Positions 25,499 to 34,919 are shown, counted from the stretch's first letter. The stretch: 47,513 bases of DNA from Anaerolineae bacterium (GCA_007123775.1 SLGK01000110.1:1-47513); one strand, 5' to 3'. The notes: generated by a model not told the origin, from the letters alone. Translations and numbers: made by a program.

Positions 25499-28015
25499 AT
25501 GCGTAATGCACTTATTCTAGTTGCTATTTTTCTGGCGCTGCTGCTGGCTCCGTTTGGCGTGCGCTACCTACAGTATTATCAACTGATAAGCCCGACTCGT
25601 GAAGCTCCCCCCAGCTACGATCCTGAGCAAATTCAGCCGGTGTCTACCCCGGCTGCGGGCACTTTTGTAGACGAACCGCAAATGGGCAGCGGGGCCGTGC
25701 TGCTGGATATAGCCCACGACAATCTGTTTGATGTGGATGAAATTGGCTACTTAAACGGCCGTTTAGCCGCACGCGGTTTTGAACTACGGCCGTACACAGG
25801 GGGCGATCTGGCTGCTGCCCTGCGCTCTGTAACCGCTTACGTGGTCATTTCACCTATGAGTCAGTTTACGCGGGCCGAAATTCAGGCTGTGGCCGATTTT
25901 GTCAGTCGCGGTGGGCGTCTGCTACTCATCGGTGAGCCGACTAACTTCACCGTGACCATTGACGAAGATTTCTTTGGCTTTAGTTTCAGCATCAACAACG
26001 ACGACATTCCCCTCAACAGCCTGGCCACCCGCTTTGGTATTATTTTTCAAGGAGACTACCTCTACAACACCGTCGAAAATGAGGGCAATTTCCGCAATAT
26101 TGTTCTCAATCAAGACGGTTTTGCCCCTGACCCCATGTTAGACGGCATCGAGCAGTTGGCCTTTTACGCCACCCATTCCCTGCAACTGGGTGCGGACAGC
26201 CGACCGCTGATTACCGCCGACGACAACACCTGGTCCTCAGCCACGGACCGGCCGGGCAATTTGGTCGTGGCCGCGACCAGCCAGGATGGACGGGTATTGG
26301 CGCTGGGTGACTATCACTTTCTGCGGCAGCCTTATTACACGGTGTATGACAACGGCCGTTTCATTGCCGCCATTGCCGATTTTCTTACCCGACTCGACGA
26401 CCGTCGCTTTATCCTGGGCGATTTCCCCTACTTTTACCAGCAGCCAGTCAGCCTCGTTTACGTCGGCCAGCCTGATATTGGTCCCGGCGCGTTTGGCGAA
26501 ATAATCAGTTTGCAGAGTGCGTTTCGGCAGGTAGGCCAATCGCTCAATCTGGCCGCCAGCCATCGTAAAGGATACGATGCGCTCTACCTGGGCCTGTACA
26601 ATCAGGCCGAGGAACTGGCCGACATTTTAGCCGAGAATGACATAACGCTCGTGATTGACCCGCCGCTCGAAACCGACGACGCTGCTGACGATAACAATAA
26701 CAATGCCAATGCTGAAGAGGTGACCGTGCGTCGCCTCATTCAGTCCGACCTGGGCAGTATCCAAATGTCTGGTACGGCGCTCATCCTGCTGCATGAAGAT
26801 GAGGAAGCTCGACGCGTCATTGTGCTGGCTGCCAGCACCGATGGCCTGCAGGCGACGCTCAGCCGTCTGTTGGATACGATTCCGCTGACAGCCAATTACA
26901 CCCTGGCCGATTGTCTGCTTCAGGACAAGCTGGCCTTGTGCCCCACGCTAATTGCCGATGAGGTGGTTGAGGCTGAATTGGATACAGGTGGGTTGCCCGA
27001 AACGGCCGTGCCGCCACCGACCACTCCCGATGGAGGCGACCTGCCTGACCTGGATGTTGATCTGGTTGACCGCGGCCTTATTGCCCTGGGCCAAACTGTC
27101 TCCGATGAACTAATGCCAGACCAGGCCCACGCCTGGATTTTCACCGATGGCCCGGCCGTCATTGACATTCTGGTTGAAGCCAGCCCCGATCTGGACGCGG
27201 TTATTGAGCTATACGGCCCCGACAATGCGCTGATCGAGCGAGCAGACCGCGCCTTTACTGGCGGTGATGAGCTGATTTCGGGCGTAGAGATTCCCGATGA
27301 CGGCCGTTACGTTATCATCGTTCGTGAATATTTCGACGACGGCGGCAGCTATACCCTGACGGTCAGCGAAGGCGAACAGGTTGAGCCGGGCGAAGGTCGC
27401 GGCGTTTTTATCCTGGTTGACGAGCGGGGCGCACCCCTCTCTGGCGGCTTCACCAGCGCTGTGGCCATCGCCAACTTGCTTAGCGATCAATATGAAGTCA
27501 CTTTTTGGAGCTTGCTTGACGATGGCGATCTGCCGCCTGGTAGTTTAGATGGATACGATCTACTTATCTGGGACAGCGGTGACTATCGTAACCAGGATGA
27601 CTTTTTTGATGACGCTCTCTTTATCATTTTTGATTACGTTGACTCAGGTGGTTCCCTATTCATCACGGGTAGTTCGCCCCTATTCTTGGCTGATGAGCCG
27701 CTGAGTCTGATGAGTGACATGGAAGTAGCTGGTGATGATCCCGGTTTGATTGATGGCCTGGACGTCGGTCAAATAATCTCACTTGACCAAAGCTATGAGG
27801 TGGTCATCGTAGACGAGCTTGACTTGGAACCCGACGCCAGCGCAATTTTGCTGCGCGGGCCGCAGAGCAGCAATTCTGGCGCTGTCATCGCGCTGGCCAA
27901 TATCGACGATTTTAGCAACCAACGCAGCATTATCTTGCTTTTTCCTTTCGTCGTTTTGCCACCAGACATACAACCTATTCTTCTGGATAATATTCTGACC
28001 TGGTTTGGGTTATAA
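25499..28015 (+). CDS. Large membrane-anchored protein with PPC domain
   Basis: The 838-residue protein has an N-terminal hydrophobic anchor (about 4-22). Residues about 60-330 resemble GldG/DUF4350-like domains ('RGFELRPYTGGDL', 'VADFVSRGGRLLLIGEP'), followed by a partly similar region to about 500. A bacterial pre-peptidase C-terminal (PPC) beta domain covers about 521-630 ('VIDILVEASPDLDAVIELYGPD'...'GRYVIIVREYFDDGGSYTLTV'), and a glutamine-amidotransferase-like alpha/beta domain closes it (634-838). ATG at 25499 is preceded by AAGGAA. It is predicted to be extracytoplasmic and to bind rather than catalyse. Function unknown. Confidence 0.82.
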   Translation: MRNALILVAIFLALLLAPFGVRYLQYYQLISPTREAPPSYDPEQIQPVSTPAAGTFVDEPQMGSGAVLLDIAHDNLFDVDEIGYLNGRLAARGFELRPYTGGDLAAALRSVTAYVVISPMSQFTRAEIQAVADFVSRGGRLLLIGEPTNFTVTIDEDFFGFSFSINNDDIPLNSLATRFGIIFQGDYLYNTVENEGNFRNIVLNQDGFAPDPMLDGIEQLAFYATHSLQLGADSRPLITADDNTWSSATDRPGNLVVAATSQDGRVLALGDYHFLRQPYYTVYDNGRFIAAIADFLTRLDDRRFILGDFPYFYQQPVSLVYVGQPDIGPGAFGEIISLQSAFRQVGQSLNLAASHRKGYDALYLGLYNQAEELADILAENDITLVIDPPLETDDAADDNNNNANAEEVTVRRLIQSDLGSIQMSGTALILLHEDEEARRVIVLAASTDGLQATLSRLLDTIPLTANYTLADCLLQDKLALCPTLIADEVVEAELDTGGLPETAVPPPTTPDGGDLPDLDVDLVDRGLIALGQTVSDELMPDQAHAWIFTDGPAVIDILVEASPDLDAVIELYGPDNALIERADRAFTGGDELISGVEIPDDGRYVIIVREYFDDGGSYTLTVSEGEQVEPGEGRGVFILVDERGAPLSGGFTSAVAIANLLSDQYEVTFWSLLDDGDLPPGSLDGYDLLIWDSGDYRNQDDFFDDALFIIFDYVDSGGSLFITGSSPLFLADEPLSLMSDMEVAGDDPGLIDGLDVGQIISLDQSYEVVIVDELDLEPDASAILLRGPQSSNSGAVIALANIDDFSNQRSIILLFPFVVLPPDIQPILLDNILTWFGL

Positions 28016-28063
28016 TATGCCGACGGATAGCCTGCACCACTGTAGCTGACGGGCACATACACT

Positions 28064-28753
28064 ATGCAGCCTAAAATTCTTGTTGTTGATGATGATGTCA
28101 CCTTGATAAAATCGTTAGAGAAAATATTGCTAACGGCCCGTTATGTCCCCATTGTTGCCTATACAGCCGAGACAGGTGTTAAACGATTAGTTTCTCACAA
28201 ACCGGATTTGGTATTGTTGGACGTCATGATCCCCGCGATGGGGGGATGGGAAGCCTGTCGCCAGATGCGTCAGGTATCTGATTTACCCATTATCTTCTTG
28301 ACTGCATTGGACCATGTGGACAACGTGGTCAAAGGGCTGGAAATGGGAGCCGACGATTACATTGTGAAGCCATTCGAAAAAGCAGAGCTGTTGGCTCGCA
28401 TCAAAGCCCACTTGCGACGTGGTAGTGCGCCGGGCCAGCCTGGTAATGAAATGAGTGTTTGTCGTGGCCAACTCAGTATCAATCTGGCTGCCCATGAGGT
28501 TCGGCTGCGGGGGGCGCTGCTCGATTTGACGCCGCGTGAATTTGATTTGTTGGTGACGCTGGTGCGCCGTGCGGGCCAGGTGGTGCCAACGGCTGAATTA
28601 GTAAAGTCTGCCTGGGGGATGCTTGATCCCGGCGCATCTGATAACATTAAGCCCTATATCCATTACTTACGTAAAAAACTGGAAACCGACCCGGCCACGC
28701 CCCGCTGGATCCAAACGGTGCGCGGCGTGGGCTACCGTTTTAATGACGAATAG
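28064..28753 (+). CDS. OmpR/PhoB-type response regulator
   Basis: The 229-residue protein has a receiver domain (Asp9, Asp10, phospho-acceptor Asp53 in 'LVLLDVMIPAMGG', Lys in 'YIVKPFE') and a winged-helix DNA-binding domain ('LTPREFDLLVTLVRRAGQVV', 'YIHYLRKKLETDP', 'IQTVRGVGYRF'). It should be a phosphorylation-controlled transcription factor. No histidine kinase is adjacent, so its partner is unknown; the kinase at 10677 is one candidate. No clear Shine-Dalgarno site precedes ATG. Confidence 0.95.
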   Translation: MQPKILVVDDDVTLIKSLEKILLTARYVPIVAYTAETGVKRLVSHKPDLVLLDVMIPAMGGWEACRQMRQVSDLPIIFLTALDHVDNVVKGLEMGADDYIVKPFEKAELLARIKAHLRRGSAPGQPGNEMSVCRGQLSINLAAHEVRLRGALLDLTPREFDLLVTLVRRAGQVVPTAELVKSAWGMLDPGASDNIKPYIHYLRKKLETDPATPRWIQTVRGVGYRFNDE

Positions 28754-28754
28754 T

Positions 28755-28809
28755 GCGTATTGCGTAGTGCGTAGTCCTGATTACTACGCACTACGCACTA
28801 CGCAATACG
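28755..28809. repeat. Palindrome of GCGTAGT words
   Basis: The left arm has CGTATTGCGTAGTGCGTAGT, the right arm ACTACGCACTACGCA...ATACG, and the loop is about 7 bases. It fills the whole gap between the response regulator and the sulfatase-like gene and ends three bases before its ATG. Confidence 0.7.
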
Positions 28810-28812
28810 AAT

Positions 28813-30396
28813 ATGACCAAACCACCTGATATTGTCTTCATTGTCCTGGACACGCAGCGGGCTGACCGGCTGGGCTGTTATGGCAACAAACGCGGTCTGA
28901 CCCCCAATCTGGACCGGTTTGCCACCCAGGGCACGCTGTTTGAACGGGCCGTCTCCCCGGCCCAATGGACCATTCCCAGCCACGCCTCTTTTTTCAGCGG
29001 CCTGTACCCCACCGCCCATCAAGTGACCCAATCTAACCACAGCCTCAGCCCCGACGTGCCCCACCTGGCGGAGGTGCTGCGCGACTCCGGCTACCAGACG
29101 GTGGGCTTTTGCAACAACCCGCTGGTGGGCATTTTGAACAACGGCTTCAAGCGCGGCTTTCAGACTTTTTACAACTACGGCGGGGCTATTCCCAGCGTGC
29201 CGCAGCATTCCAGTTCGCTGCCCTGGCCGTTGAGCCGCCTCTCGGAAGCCTATACCCAGTTCTTGCGCCGCATCTCTTACCCCATTCAGAACTTTTTCGG
29301 CCGTTCGGACCTGGCTTTTCGCCTGTCGCTGAATGCCTGGATGACGCCGCTTTGGTCCCGCTTTGCCAACTTTAAGGGGCAAAATCCCCGCTCGGTGGCG
29401 GATGTGGTGGAGTTTTTGCGCCGCCGCGAAAAGCAGCAGCCGGACAAGCCGCTCTTCCTCTTCCTGAACCTGATGGAAACCCATTTGCCCTTCTGGCCGC
29501 CCGGAGAATACGTGGACCAGGTGGCTCCCTATTTCCGCCAGAGCCGCGAGGCGCGTAACGTGATGCGCCGCTGGAACCGGGAGGCGTACCGTTGGGCGGC
29601 CCCGCTGCCGGAGGGTCTGTCAGAGATGGAGCAGCAGGTGCTAAACGATATGTATGATGCGGAGGTGGCTTATCAGGATGATTATTTGGGGCAGTTGTTT
29701 GGGGCGTTAAACGGCCGTTCGCGCCAGCGCGACACCCTGACCGTGATTGTTTCCGATCATGGGGACGGGCTGGGCGAGCATGGCTACTTTGGCCACGCTT
29801 TTGTGGCCTACGACGAACTGGTCCACGTGCCGCTCATTCTCCATTGGCCCAACCAACTGCCGGCCATGCGCGTGGAGACGCCGGTCAGCAGCCGCCGCGT
29901 TTACCACACCATCCTCAGCGCGGCCGGTCAAATAGCCGAACGGCCAAATCTGGACCCGGCCACCGTCCGCGGTCTCAGTTTGCAGCGCACCATCTACGGC
30001 CCTGACCCGGAACAGGGTACCGCTTTCAGTGAGGTTTACCCGCCGCTCAACTTTGTCAAGGCAATTGAACAGCGCAGCCCTCAACTGCTGGACGATTTCC
30101 GCTGCCTGGCGCTACGGCGGGCGGTGGTCAAGCCGGATGAGCAGCGGCAGCCGCTTAAGCTGATCACCGTGGACGAAACGGCCGCTGAGTTGTTCGATTT
30201 GCAGCAAGACCCGCTGGAATCTGATAATATTCTGGAGACGCGCCCGGAAACGGCCGTGCAGCTTACCAACGAGATTCAGCGCATGACCAGCCAATCCCAG
30301 CGTCGCCAGGAACAGTTGACGGCCGGCCGCACCATTGACCTGGACAAAGACAGCCAGCTAATGGAGCGTCTGCGCGGGTTGGGCTATTTAGATTAA
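28813..30396 (+). CDS. Sulfatase-fold enzyme (alkaline phosphatase superfamily)
   Basis: The 527-residue protein follows the sulfatase plan: metal ligand Asp13 in 'VFIVLDTQRADRLG', 'TPNLDRFATQGTLFERAV', and the metal/catalytic block 'VIVSDHGDGLGEHGYFGHA'. At the nucleophile position, where sulfatases have Cys or Ser in a C/S-x-P-x-R motif, it has Thr53 in 'WTIPSHASFFSG'. Formylglycine cannot form from Thr, so it is more likely a phosphodiesterase/phosphotransferase-like hydrolase than a true sulfatase. There is no signal peptide. It begins right after a palindromic repeat with no Shine-Dalgarno site. Confidence 0.88.
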   Translation: MTKPPDIVFIVLDTQRADRLGCYGNKRGLTPNLDRFATQGTLFERAVSPAQWTIPSHASFFSGLYPTAHQVTQSNHSLSPDVPHLAEVLRDSGYQTVGFCNNPLVGILNNGFKRGFQTFYNYGGAIPSVPQHSSSLPWPLSRLSEAYTQFLRRISYPIQNFFGRSDLAFRLSLNAWMTPLWSRFANFKGQNPRSVADVVEFLRRREKQQPDKPLFLFLNLMETHLPFWPPGEYVDQVAPYFRQSREARNVMRRWNREAYRWAAPLPEGLSEMEQQVLNDMYDAEVAYQDDYLGQLFGALNGRSRQRDTLTVIVSDHGDGLGEHGYFGHAFVAYDELVHVPLILHWPNQLPAMRVETPVSSRRVYHTILSAAGQIAERPNLDPATVRGLSLQRTIYGPDPEQGTAFSEVYPPLNFVKAIEQRSPQLLDDFRCLALRRAVVKPDEQRQPLKLITVDETAAELFDLQQDPLESDNILETRPETAVQLTNEIQRMTSQSQRRQEQLTAGRTIDLDKDSQLMERLRGLGYLD

Positions 30397-30403
30397 CGTA
30401 TTC

Positions 30404-30460
30404 CGTATTGCGTAGTGCGTAGCCTGAACGCCCCACTACGTACTACGCACTACGCACTAT
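30404..30460. repeat. Palindrome of GCGTAGT words, second copy
   Basis: The arms CGTATTGCGTAGTGCGTAG and CTACGTACTACGCACTACGC... are of the same family as 28755-28809. It lies between the sulfatase-like gene and lgt, ending before the lgt ribosome-binding site. Confidence 0.7.
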
Positions 30461-30471
30461 GATGAGGACCT

Positions 30472-31371
30472 ATGCTCGATTCACTACAAATTGATCCTAT
30501 CGCCTTTACCATCCCTTTGGGCGATGGATTTGCCATTTACTGGTACGGTATCTTAATCACGGTCGGCATTGCCATTGGCGCCATTTGGGCCAGCCGTGAA
30601 ATCAACAACCGCCTGGGTGAGAAAGCGGTTGATGACTTTTACAACGGCCTGATTATTGCCATCATCAGCGGCTTTTTGTTCGCCCGCATTACTTACGTCA
30701 TTCTCGACGTAATTGGCGGCGCAACCTACACCAGCCTGGGCGAGGTGTTCAACATTCGCCAGGGGGGTATTAACATTCTCGGTGGTTTCATCGGTGCCTT
30801 TCTGTTTGCCTATGGCTACGTGCGCCTGCGGAAGCTCAACTTCTGGCACTACGCCGATGTGGCCGGGCCGGCGCTGCTGATTGCTCAAGGCATTGGCCGT
30901 TGGGGTAACTTCATCAACCAGGAATTGTACGGCCCGCCCACCAGTCAGCCCTGGGGCATCTTGATCGAACCTCGTTTTCGCTTGCCCCAATTTGCCGACC
31001 TGACCCAATTTCCGGTTGACACCCGTTTTCATCCTACCTTTTTGTACGAATCGCTCTGGCTGCTGGCCGGTTTTGGCCTGCTGCTCTGGCTCAACTACCG
31101 CTACCGCGCCCTGTGGAAGCCGGGCACGCTCTTTGGTCTCTTTTTGGTCTGGTGGGGAATCGGCCGTACCTGGGTTGAGTTCTTCCGGCCGGATCAGGTA
31201 ACGATTGGCGGCAGCATCATTACCTATTCCATGGTCATGGCTTTGGGCCTGGCCATTGCCGGTGTGCTGGTTTTGCTGGAGCGTTACGACAGGCTGCCTG
31301 AATCGGCCCGCCTGCAGCGCCGCCGCGGCCGCAAACGGCGCAAACCAAAGCCGCGCCGCAGTTCAGATTAA
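30472..31371 (+). CDS. lgt: Prolipoprotein diacylglyceryl transferase
   Basis: The 299-residue integral membrane protein has about seven transmembrane segments and the Lgt signature '[21 protein letters not shown]', '[19 protein letters not shown]' and '[12 protein letters not shown]'. It transfers diacylglycerol from phosphatidylglycerol to the lipobox cysteine, the first step in maturing the lipoproteins encoded at 1901, 8364, 18526 and 37316. It ends in a strongly basic tail ([10 protein letters not shown]...). ATG has GATGAGGA upstream. Confidence 0.95.
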   Translation: MLDSLQIDPIAFTIPLGDGFAIYWYGILITVGIAIGAIWASREINNRLGEKAVDDFYNGLIIAIISGFLFARITYVILDVIGGATYTSLGEVFNIRQGGINILGGFIGAFLFAYGYVRLRKLNFWHYADVAGPALLIAQGIGRWGNFINQELYGPPTSQPWGILIEPRFRLPQFADLTQFPVDTRFHPTFLYESLWLLAGFGLLLWLNYRYRALWKPGTLFGLFLVWWGIGRTWVEFFRPDQVTIGGSIITYSMVMALGLAIAGVLVLLERYDRLPESARLQRRRGRKRRKPKPRRSSD

Positions 31372-31376
31372 AGATG

Positions 31377-31438
31377 ACCGAAGACGGAGGACGAAAGACG
31401 GTCATTCGTCTTCCGTCCTCCGTCATTCGTCTTCCGTT
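31377..31438. repeat. Palindromic spacer of GACGGAGGACG words
   Basis: ACGGAGGACGAAAGACGG on the left pairs with CGTCTTCCGTCCTCCGT on the right, and part of the right arm is duplicated. It has the same architecture as the GCGTAGT elements but different words. It lies between lgt and guaB. Confidence 0.6.
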
Positions 31439-31456
31439 CTCAATAGGAGACAACTG

Positions 31457-32938
31457 GTGGAACAAAACAATTCCCAAACATTTGATCAATTCGCGCTGAC
31501 CTTTGACGACGTCTTGTTAGCGCCCGGTTATTCCGATGTCTTACCGGCCGACGTTGACTTACGCACGCGGCTGGCCGGCAACCTCTATCTAAACGTCCCC
31601 ATTCTGTCCGCCGCGATGGATACTGTCACCGAAGCCCGCATGGCTATCGCCCTGGCTCGCGAAGGCGGTATTGGCGTCATTCACCGCAACCTGTCACACG
31701 AACAGCAGGCGGAAGAAGTGGACAAGGTAAAACGATCTGAGGCGGGCATGATTGTGGCCCCCATCACCCTGCGAGCCGATGACACCCTGGCCGATGCCGA
31801 GAATCTGATGAGCCGTTACCACATCTCCGGTATTCCGGTGACGGACGAGGCGGGTAAGCTGGTGGGCATTTTGACCAACCGGGACATCCGCTTTATCACG
31901 CCGGGACCGCAGCCTATATCCGAATACATGACCAGTGAGGGTCTGGTGACGGCCCGCGTGGGTACGACGCTGGAAGAGGCTAAGGCGATTCTGCACCGGC
32001 ACCGCATTGAAAAGCTGCCGTTGGTAGACGAAGAAGGCTATCTCAAGGGGTTGATCACGGTCAAGGACATCATGAAGAAGCTGGATTATCCTCTGGCAGC
32101 GAAGGATGAAAGCGGCCGTTTACTCAGTGCCGCTGCCATTGGCGTGGGTGATAAAGGGCTGACCCGGCTGGGGTTGCTGGTCGAGGCGGGAATTGATACG
32201 GCCGTGATCGACACTGCCCACGGCCACACCGCCCTCGTCCTGGAAACGGTGCGTCAGGCCAAAGCCAGCTATCCCAATCTGCCGCTCATAGCGGGCAACG
32301 TGGCTACGGCTGACGGTGCCAAAGCCTTGATCGAAGCCGGGGCCGCCGCGATTAAAGTAGGTATTGGTGCCGGGTCCATCTGTACCACCCGCATTATTTC
32401 GGGGGCCGGTATGCCCCAGATTACGGCTATTAGCGCGTGTGCGGCCGTTTGTCGTGAATACGACATTCCCTGCATTGCCGATGGTGGCATCAAGTACAGC
32501 GGCGACATTGTCAAAGCCCTGGCTGCCGGGGCCAACGTCGTTATGCTCGGTTCCATGTTGGCCGGTCTGGAAGAAAGTCCGGGCGACATCATCTTGTATG
32601 AAGGGCGACGCTACAAGGTTTACCGGGGCATGGGCAGCATGGGGGCTATGCAGGGGCACGGGGCTGACCGCTACGCCAGCGGCGTCAAGGCCGAACGGGA
32701 CAAACTGGTCCCTGAAGGTATCGAGGGTCAGGTCCCTTACCGGGGCAAATTGGGTGCTCTCGTTTATCAGATGGTGGGCGGCCTGCGGGCCGGTATGGGC
32801 TACGTCGGTGCCGCCAACCTGACCGAACTGCGCCAAAAAGCTCGCTTTATCCGCATCACCAACGCCGGCCTTCTGGAAAGCCATCCCCACAGCGTCGCCA
32901 TCACCAAAGAAGCACCCAATTATCAGGTAAGGCATTAA
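31457..32938 (+). CDS. guaB: IMP dehydrogenase
   Basis: The 493-residue protein has the full IMPDH barrel: '[17 protein letters not shown]', '[30 protein letters not shown]', catalytic Cys309 in '[12 protein letters not shown]', and the flap residues 'GMGSMGAMQ' and '[12 protein letters not shown]'. A pair of CBS domains (about 95-205) is inserted. It oxidises IMP to XMP with NAD, the first step to GMP. The start is GTG at 31457 with AGGAGA upstream; the open frame before it runs through lgt and the repeat. Confidence 0.96.
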   Translation: MEQNNSQTFDQFALTFDDVLLAPGYSDVLPADVDLRTRLAGNLYLNVPILSAAMDTVTEARMAIALAREGGIGVIHRNLSHEQQAEEVDKVKRSEAGMIVAPITLRADDTLADAENLMSRYHISGIPVTDEAGKLVGILTNRDIRFITPGPQPISEYMTSEGLVTARVGTTLEEAKAILHRHRIEKLPLVDEEGYLKGLITVKDIMKKLDYPLAAKDESGRLLSAAAIGVGDKGLTRLGLLVEAGIDTAVIDTAHGHTALVLETVRQAKASYPNLPLIAGNVATADGAKALIEAGAAAIKVGIGAGSICTTRIISGAGMPQITAISACAAVCREYDIPCIADGGIKYSGDIVKALAAGANVVMLGSMLAGLEESPGDIILYEGRRYKVYRGMGSMGAMQGHGADRYASGVKAERDKLVPEGIEGQVPYRGKLGALVYQMVGGLRAGMGYVGAANLTELRQKARFIRITNAGLLESHPHSVAITKEAPNYQVRH

Positions 32939-32982
32939 GAGCGAAGTGGCAGAATGGCGGGGTGACTTTGCCACTTCGCTCC
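32939..32982. repeat. Inverted repeat after guaB
   Basis: GAGCGAAGTGGCA and TGCCACTTCGCTC form a perfect 13-bp stem with an 18-base loop directly after the guaB stop. There is no T-run; it may be a processing or weak termination site. Confidence 0.55.
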
Positions 32983-33022
32983 CTCGCCCCTTCGCTTCCC
33001 ATCACAGCAAGGAGAAGAATTC

Positions 33023-33190
33023 ATGGCCAAACGAAAACCCATCCTTTCAGAAGAGCAGAAAAAACGGAACGCTGAAATTTTGGCGCGACTGGAGGCAGAG
33101 CGTCAGCGGCTGGTTGAAGAGACCCGTGCCCTGCAGATGCAAGAGCGTCGTCGCCCCGGTCGCAAGCGGCGCAAAATGAGTAATGCTTGA
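33023..33190 (+). CDS. Tiny basic protein, 55 residues
   Basis: ATG at 33023 is preceded by AAGGAGAAG at good spacing. The 55-residue product begins MAKRKPILSEEQKKRNAEIL, continues as a charged amphipathic helix, and ends in a basic stretch RRRPGRKRRKMSNA. No family is recognised. Its basic tail resembles that of Lgt encoded nearby. It lies between guaB and purB on the same strand. Nucleic-acid or ribosome binding is possible from charge alone. Confidence 0.6.
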   Translation: MAKRKPILSEEQKKRNAEILARLEAERQRLVEETRALQMQERRRPGRKRRKMSNA

Positions 33191-33274
33191 TGCGTGAAAC
33201 GTAATGCGTAAAACGTAAAACGAGAAGCGTGATATTCATTCTACGCACTACGCAATACGCACTACGCAATACGC
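33191..33274. repeat. Mixed ACGTAAAA and CTACGCA repeat region
   Basis: Tandem GCGTGAAACGTAATGCGTAAA-like words are followed by two direct copies of CTACGCACTACGCAATACGC-like sequence. It combines words of both palindrome families seen elsewhere, but the two arms are not full complements. It fills the gap before purB. Confidence 0.55.
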
Positions 33275-33301
33275 CCAAAATCCTAAAGAGCCAAATCCAT
33301 A

Positions 33302-34696
33302 ATGGAGTTCAATCACAATACCTTCATTTCCCCGTTCACCTGGCGCTATGGCAGTGAAGCGATGCGTCAGTTGTGGTCGGAGCAGCATAAACGGCACCTG
33401 ATGCGCCGCGTTTGGGTGGCTTTGGCCACGGCCCAACATCAGGCCGGACTGGTAACGGCCGCACAGTTAGCCGACCTACAGCAACACGTGGACGACGTGG
33501 ACATTGAACGCGCCCTGGCCATTGAGCAGGAGACGCGCCACGACGTCATGGCCGAGATTCGCGCTTTTGCCGAGCAGTGCCCGGTGGGGGGCGGCATTAT
33601 CCATCTGGGGGCCACCAGCGCCGATATTACCGACAATGTGGACGTGCTGCGGCTGCGTGAAGCGGCCGTTTTGCTGCGTGATCAGTTGGCCGAGTTGTTA
33701 CTGACCCTAGCTGACCGCATTGAGGCGACGGCCGACTTGCCCACCATGGCCCACACCCATATCCAGCCGGCCGAACCGACCACTCTTGGCTACCGCTTCG
33801 CCGTCTATGCTCAGGATTTGCTCGAAGATTACCGGGCGCTGGGTGATTTAATGGCCAATTTGCGCGGCAAGGGGCTGAAAGGGGCTGTGGGCACGCAGGC
33901 CGCCTACGACGAGCTTTTGCACGACAGCGCAATGAGCGCGGCCGAGATGGAAGCGGCAGCCATGCAATTACTCGATTTGCCCTATTTCCCGATCGCTACC
34001 CAGACCTATACCCGCCAGCAAGATTTGCGTGTACAGCAGGTGTTGGCCGGTATCGCTGCCTCGCTGCACAAATTCGCCCTCGATTTTCGCATCCTGCAAT
34101 CCCCACCTTTTGGCGAATGGGCCGAACCATTTGGCCAGAAACAGGTAGGCTCGTCGGCCATGCCCTTTAAGCGCAACCCGATCAACACGGAGAATATCTG
34201 CTCGCTGGCCCGCTACGTGGCCTCATTGCCCGCGGTGGCCTGGGAAAACGCCAGCCAGGCCATTCTGGAGCGCAGCCTGGACGATTCGGCCAACCGGCGC
34301 ATTTTTCAGGCGGAGGCGTTTTTGGCTATGGATGAGATGCTGCGCCGGGCCACGCGCCTTGTGCGCCAGATGGGGGTGGATGAGGAGGCCATTGCTCGCA
34401 ACATGGCCACCTACGGCCCTTTTGCCGCTACAGAACGGGTCTTGATGGCCCTGGTAAAGGCCGGGGCCAGCCGCCAGGAAGCCCATGAGTGGATTCGGGC
34501 GTGCAGCCTGGCAGCGTGGGCCGCACTGCGTCAGGGGCAGTCTAATCCATTGGCTGATTTGTTGGCGGCGCATGGGGAAATCGGCCGTTTTCTCAGTGAG
34601 GGTGAGATACGGCCGTTGCTTGACGCGACTGCCCATACCGGAACGGCCGCTGCTCGTGCCCGCCAGTTGGCTCAGATGATACGGCAGATAGTTTGA
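33302..34696 (+). CDS. purB: Adenylosuccinate lyase
   Basis: The 464-residue protein of the fumarase/aspartase superfamily has 'HLGATSADITDNVDVLRLREA', 'TMAHTHIQPAEPTTLGYRFA' and the signature loop 'GSSAMPFKRNPINTENI' with catalytic Ser284/Ser285. It cleaves adenylosuccinate to AMP and SAICAR to AICAR. With guaB it covers both branches from IMP. No Shine-Dalgarno site is clear before the ATG, which comes soon after a repeat. Confidence 0.95.
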   Translation: MEFNHNTFISPFTWRYGSEAMRQLWSEQHKRHLMRRVWVALATAQHQAGLVTAAQLADLQQHVDDVDIERALAIEQETRHDVMAEIRAFAEQCPVGGGIIHLGATSADITDNVDVLRLREAAVLLRDQLAELLLTLADRIEATADLPTMAHTHIQPAEPTTLGYRFAVYAQDLLEDYRALGDLMANLRGKGLKGAVGTQAAYDELLHDSAMSAAEMEAAAMQLLDLPYFPIATQTYTRQQDLRVQQVLAGIAASLHKFALDFRILQSPPFGEWAEPFGQKQVGSSAMPFKRNPINTENICSLARYVASLPAVAWENASQAILERSLDDSANRRIFQAEAFLAMDEMLRRATRLVRQMGVDEEAIARNMATYGPFAATERVLMALVKAGASRQEAHEWIRACSLAAWAALRQGQSNPLADLLAAHGEIGRFLSEGEIRPLLDATAHTGTAAARARQLAQMIRQIV

Positions 34697-34744
34697 CTTT
34701 GCTCAACTGTGCGCAGAGATCTATAAAGAACGGTATGAACGGTC

Positions 34745-34894
34745 ATGATCAAAACCGTCTTTGCCGATGCCAATATATTGATTGCGGCAGCGTCTTCACG
34801 GACTGGTGCTAGTCACGCCGTTCTGTTGCTGGCCGAGATGGGCATGATTCGATGTTTATTGACACCCGAAATCTCAAATTTCAACATCTTTTGA
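34745..34894 (+). pseudogene. Truncated PIN-domain gene remnant
   Basis: The frame encodes 49 residues: MIKTVFADANILIAAASSRT, then a helix 'GASHAVLLLAEMGMIRCLLTPEI' and an abrupt stop. This is the start of a PIN-type ribonuclease (VapC-like toxins or related), with the first active-site Asp in 'FADANILI'. The remaining three-quarters of the domain, including the other acidic residues, is missing, and no antitoxin is evident. The TGA stop lies inside the -35 of the proV promoter, suggesting that the gene decayed by deletion joining it to the operon's upstream region. Confidence 0.65.
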
Positions 34895-34919
34895 CTTTGG
34901 TTGGCTGTTTTGCTACACT
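34891..34919 (+). promoter_or_regulatory. proVWX promoter
   Basis: TTGACT (34891-34896) and TACACT (34914-34919) are spaced by exactly 17 bases, each 5 of 6 or 4 of 6 matches. A hairpin GGAGCTA/TAGCTCC at 34948-34968 lies in the leader before the ribosome-binding site and may modulate expression. Confidence 0.6.

Noticed and set aside
28755-33274. Possible CRISPR array from repeated CTACGCA words
   Set aside because: The repeated words are 7-20 bases, form hairpins, and lack regular spacers; no cas genes are present.
34697-34744. Antitoxin partner for the PIN remnant
   Set aside because: Only about 48 bases separate it from purB and no reading frame of antitoxin size is present.
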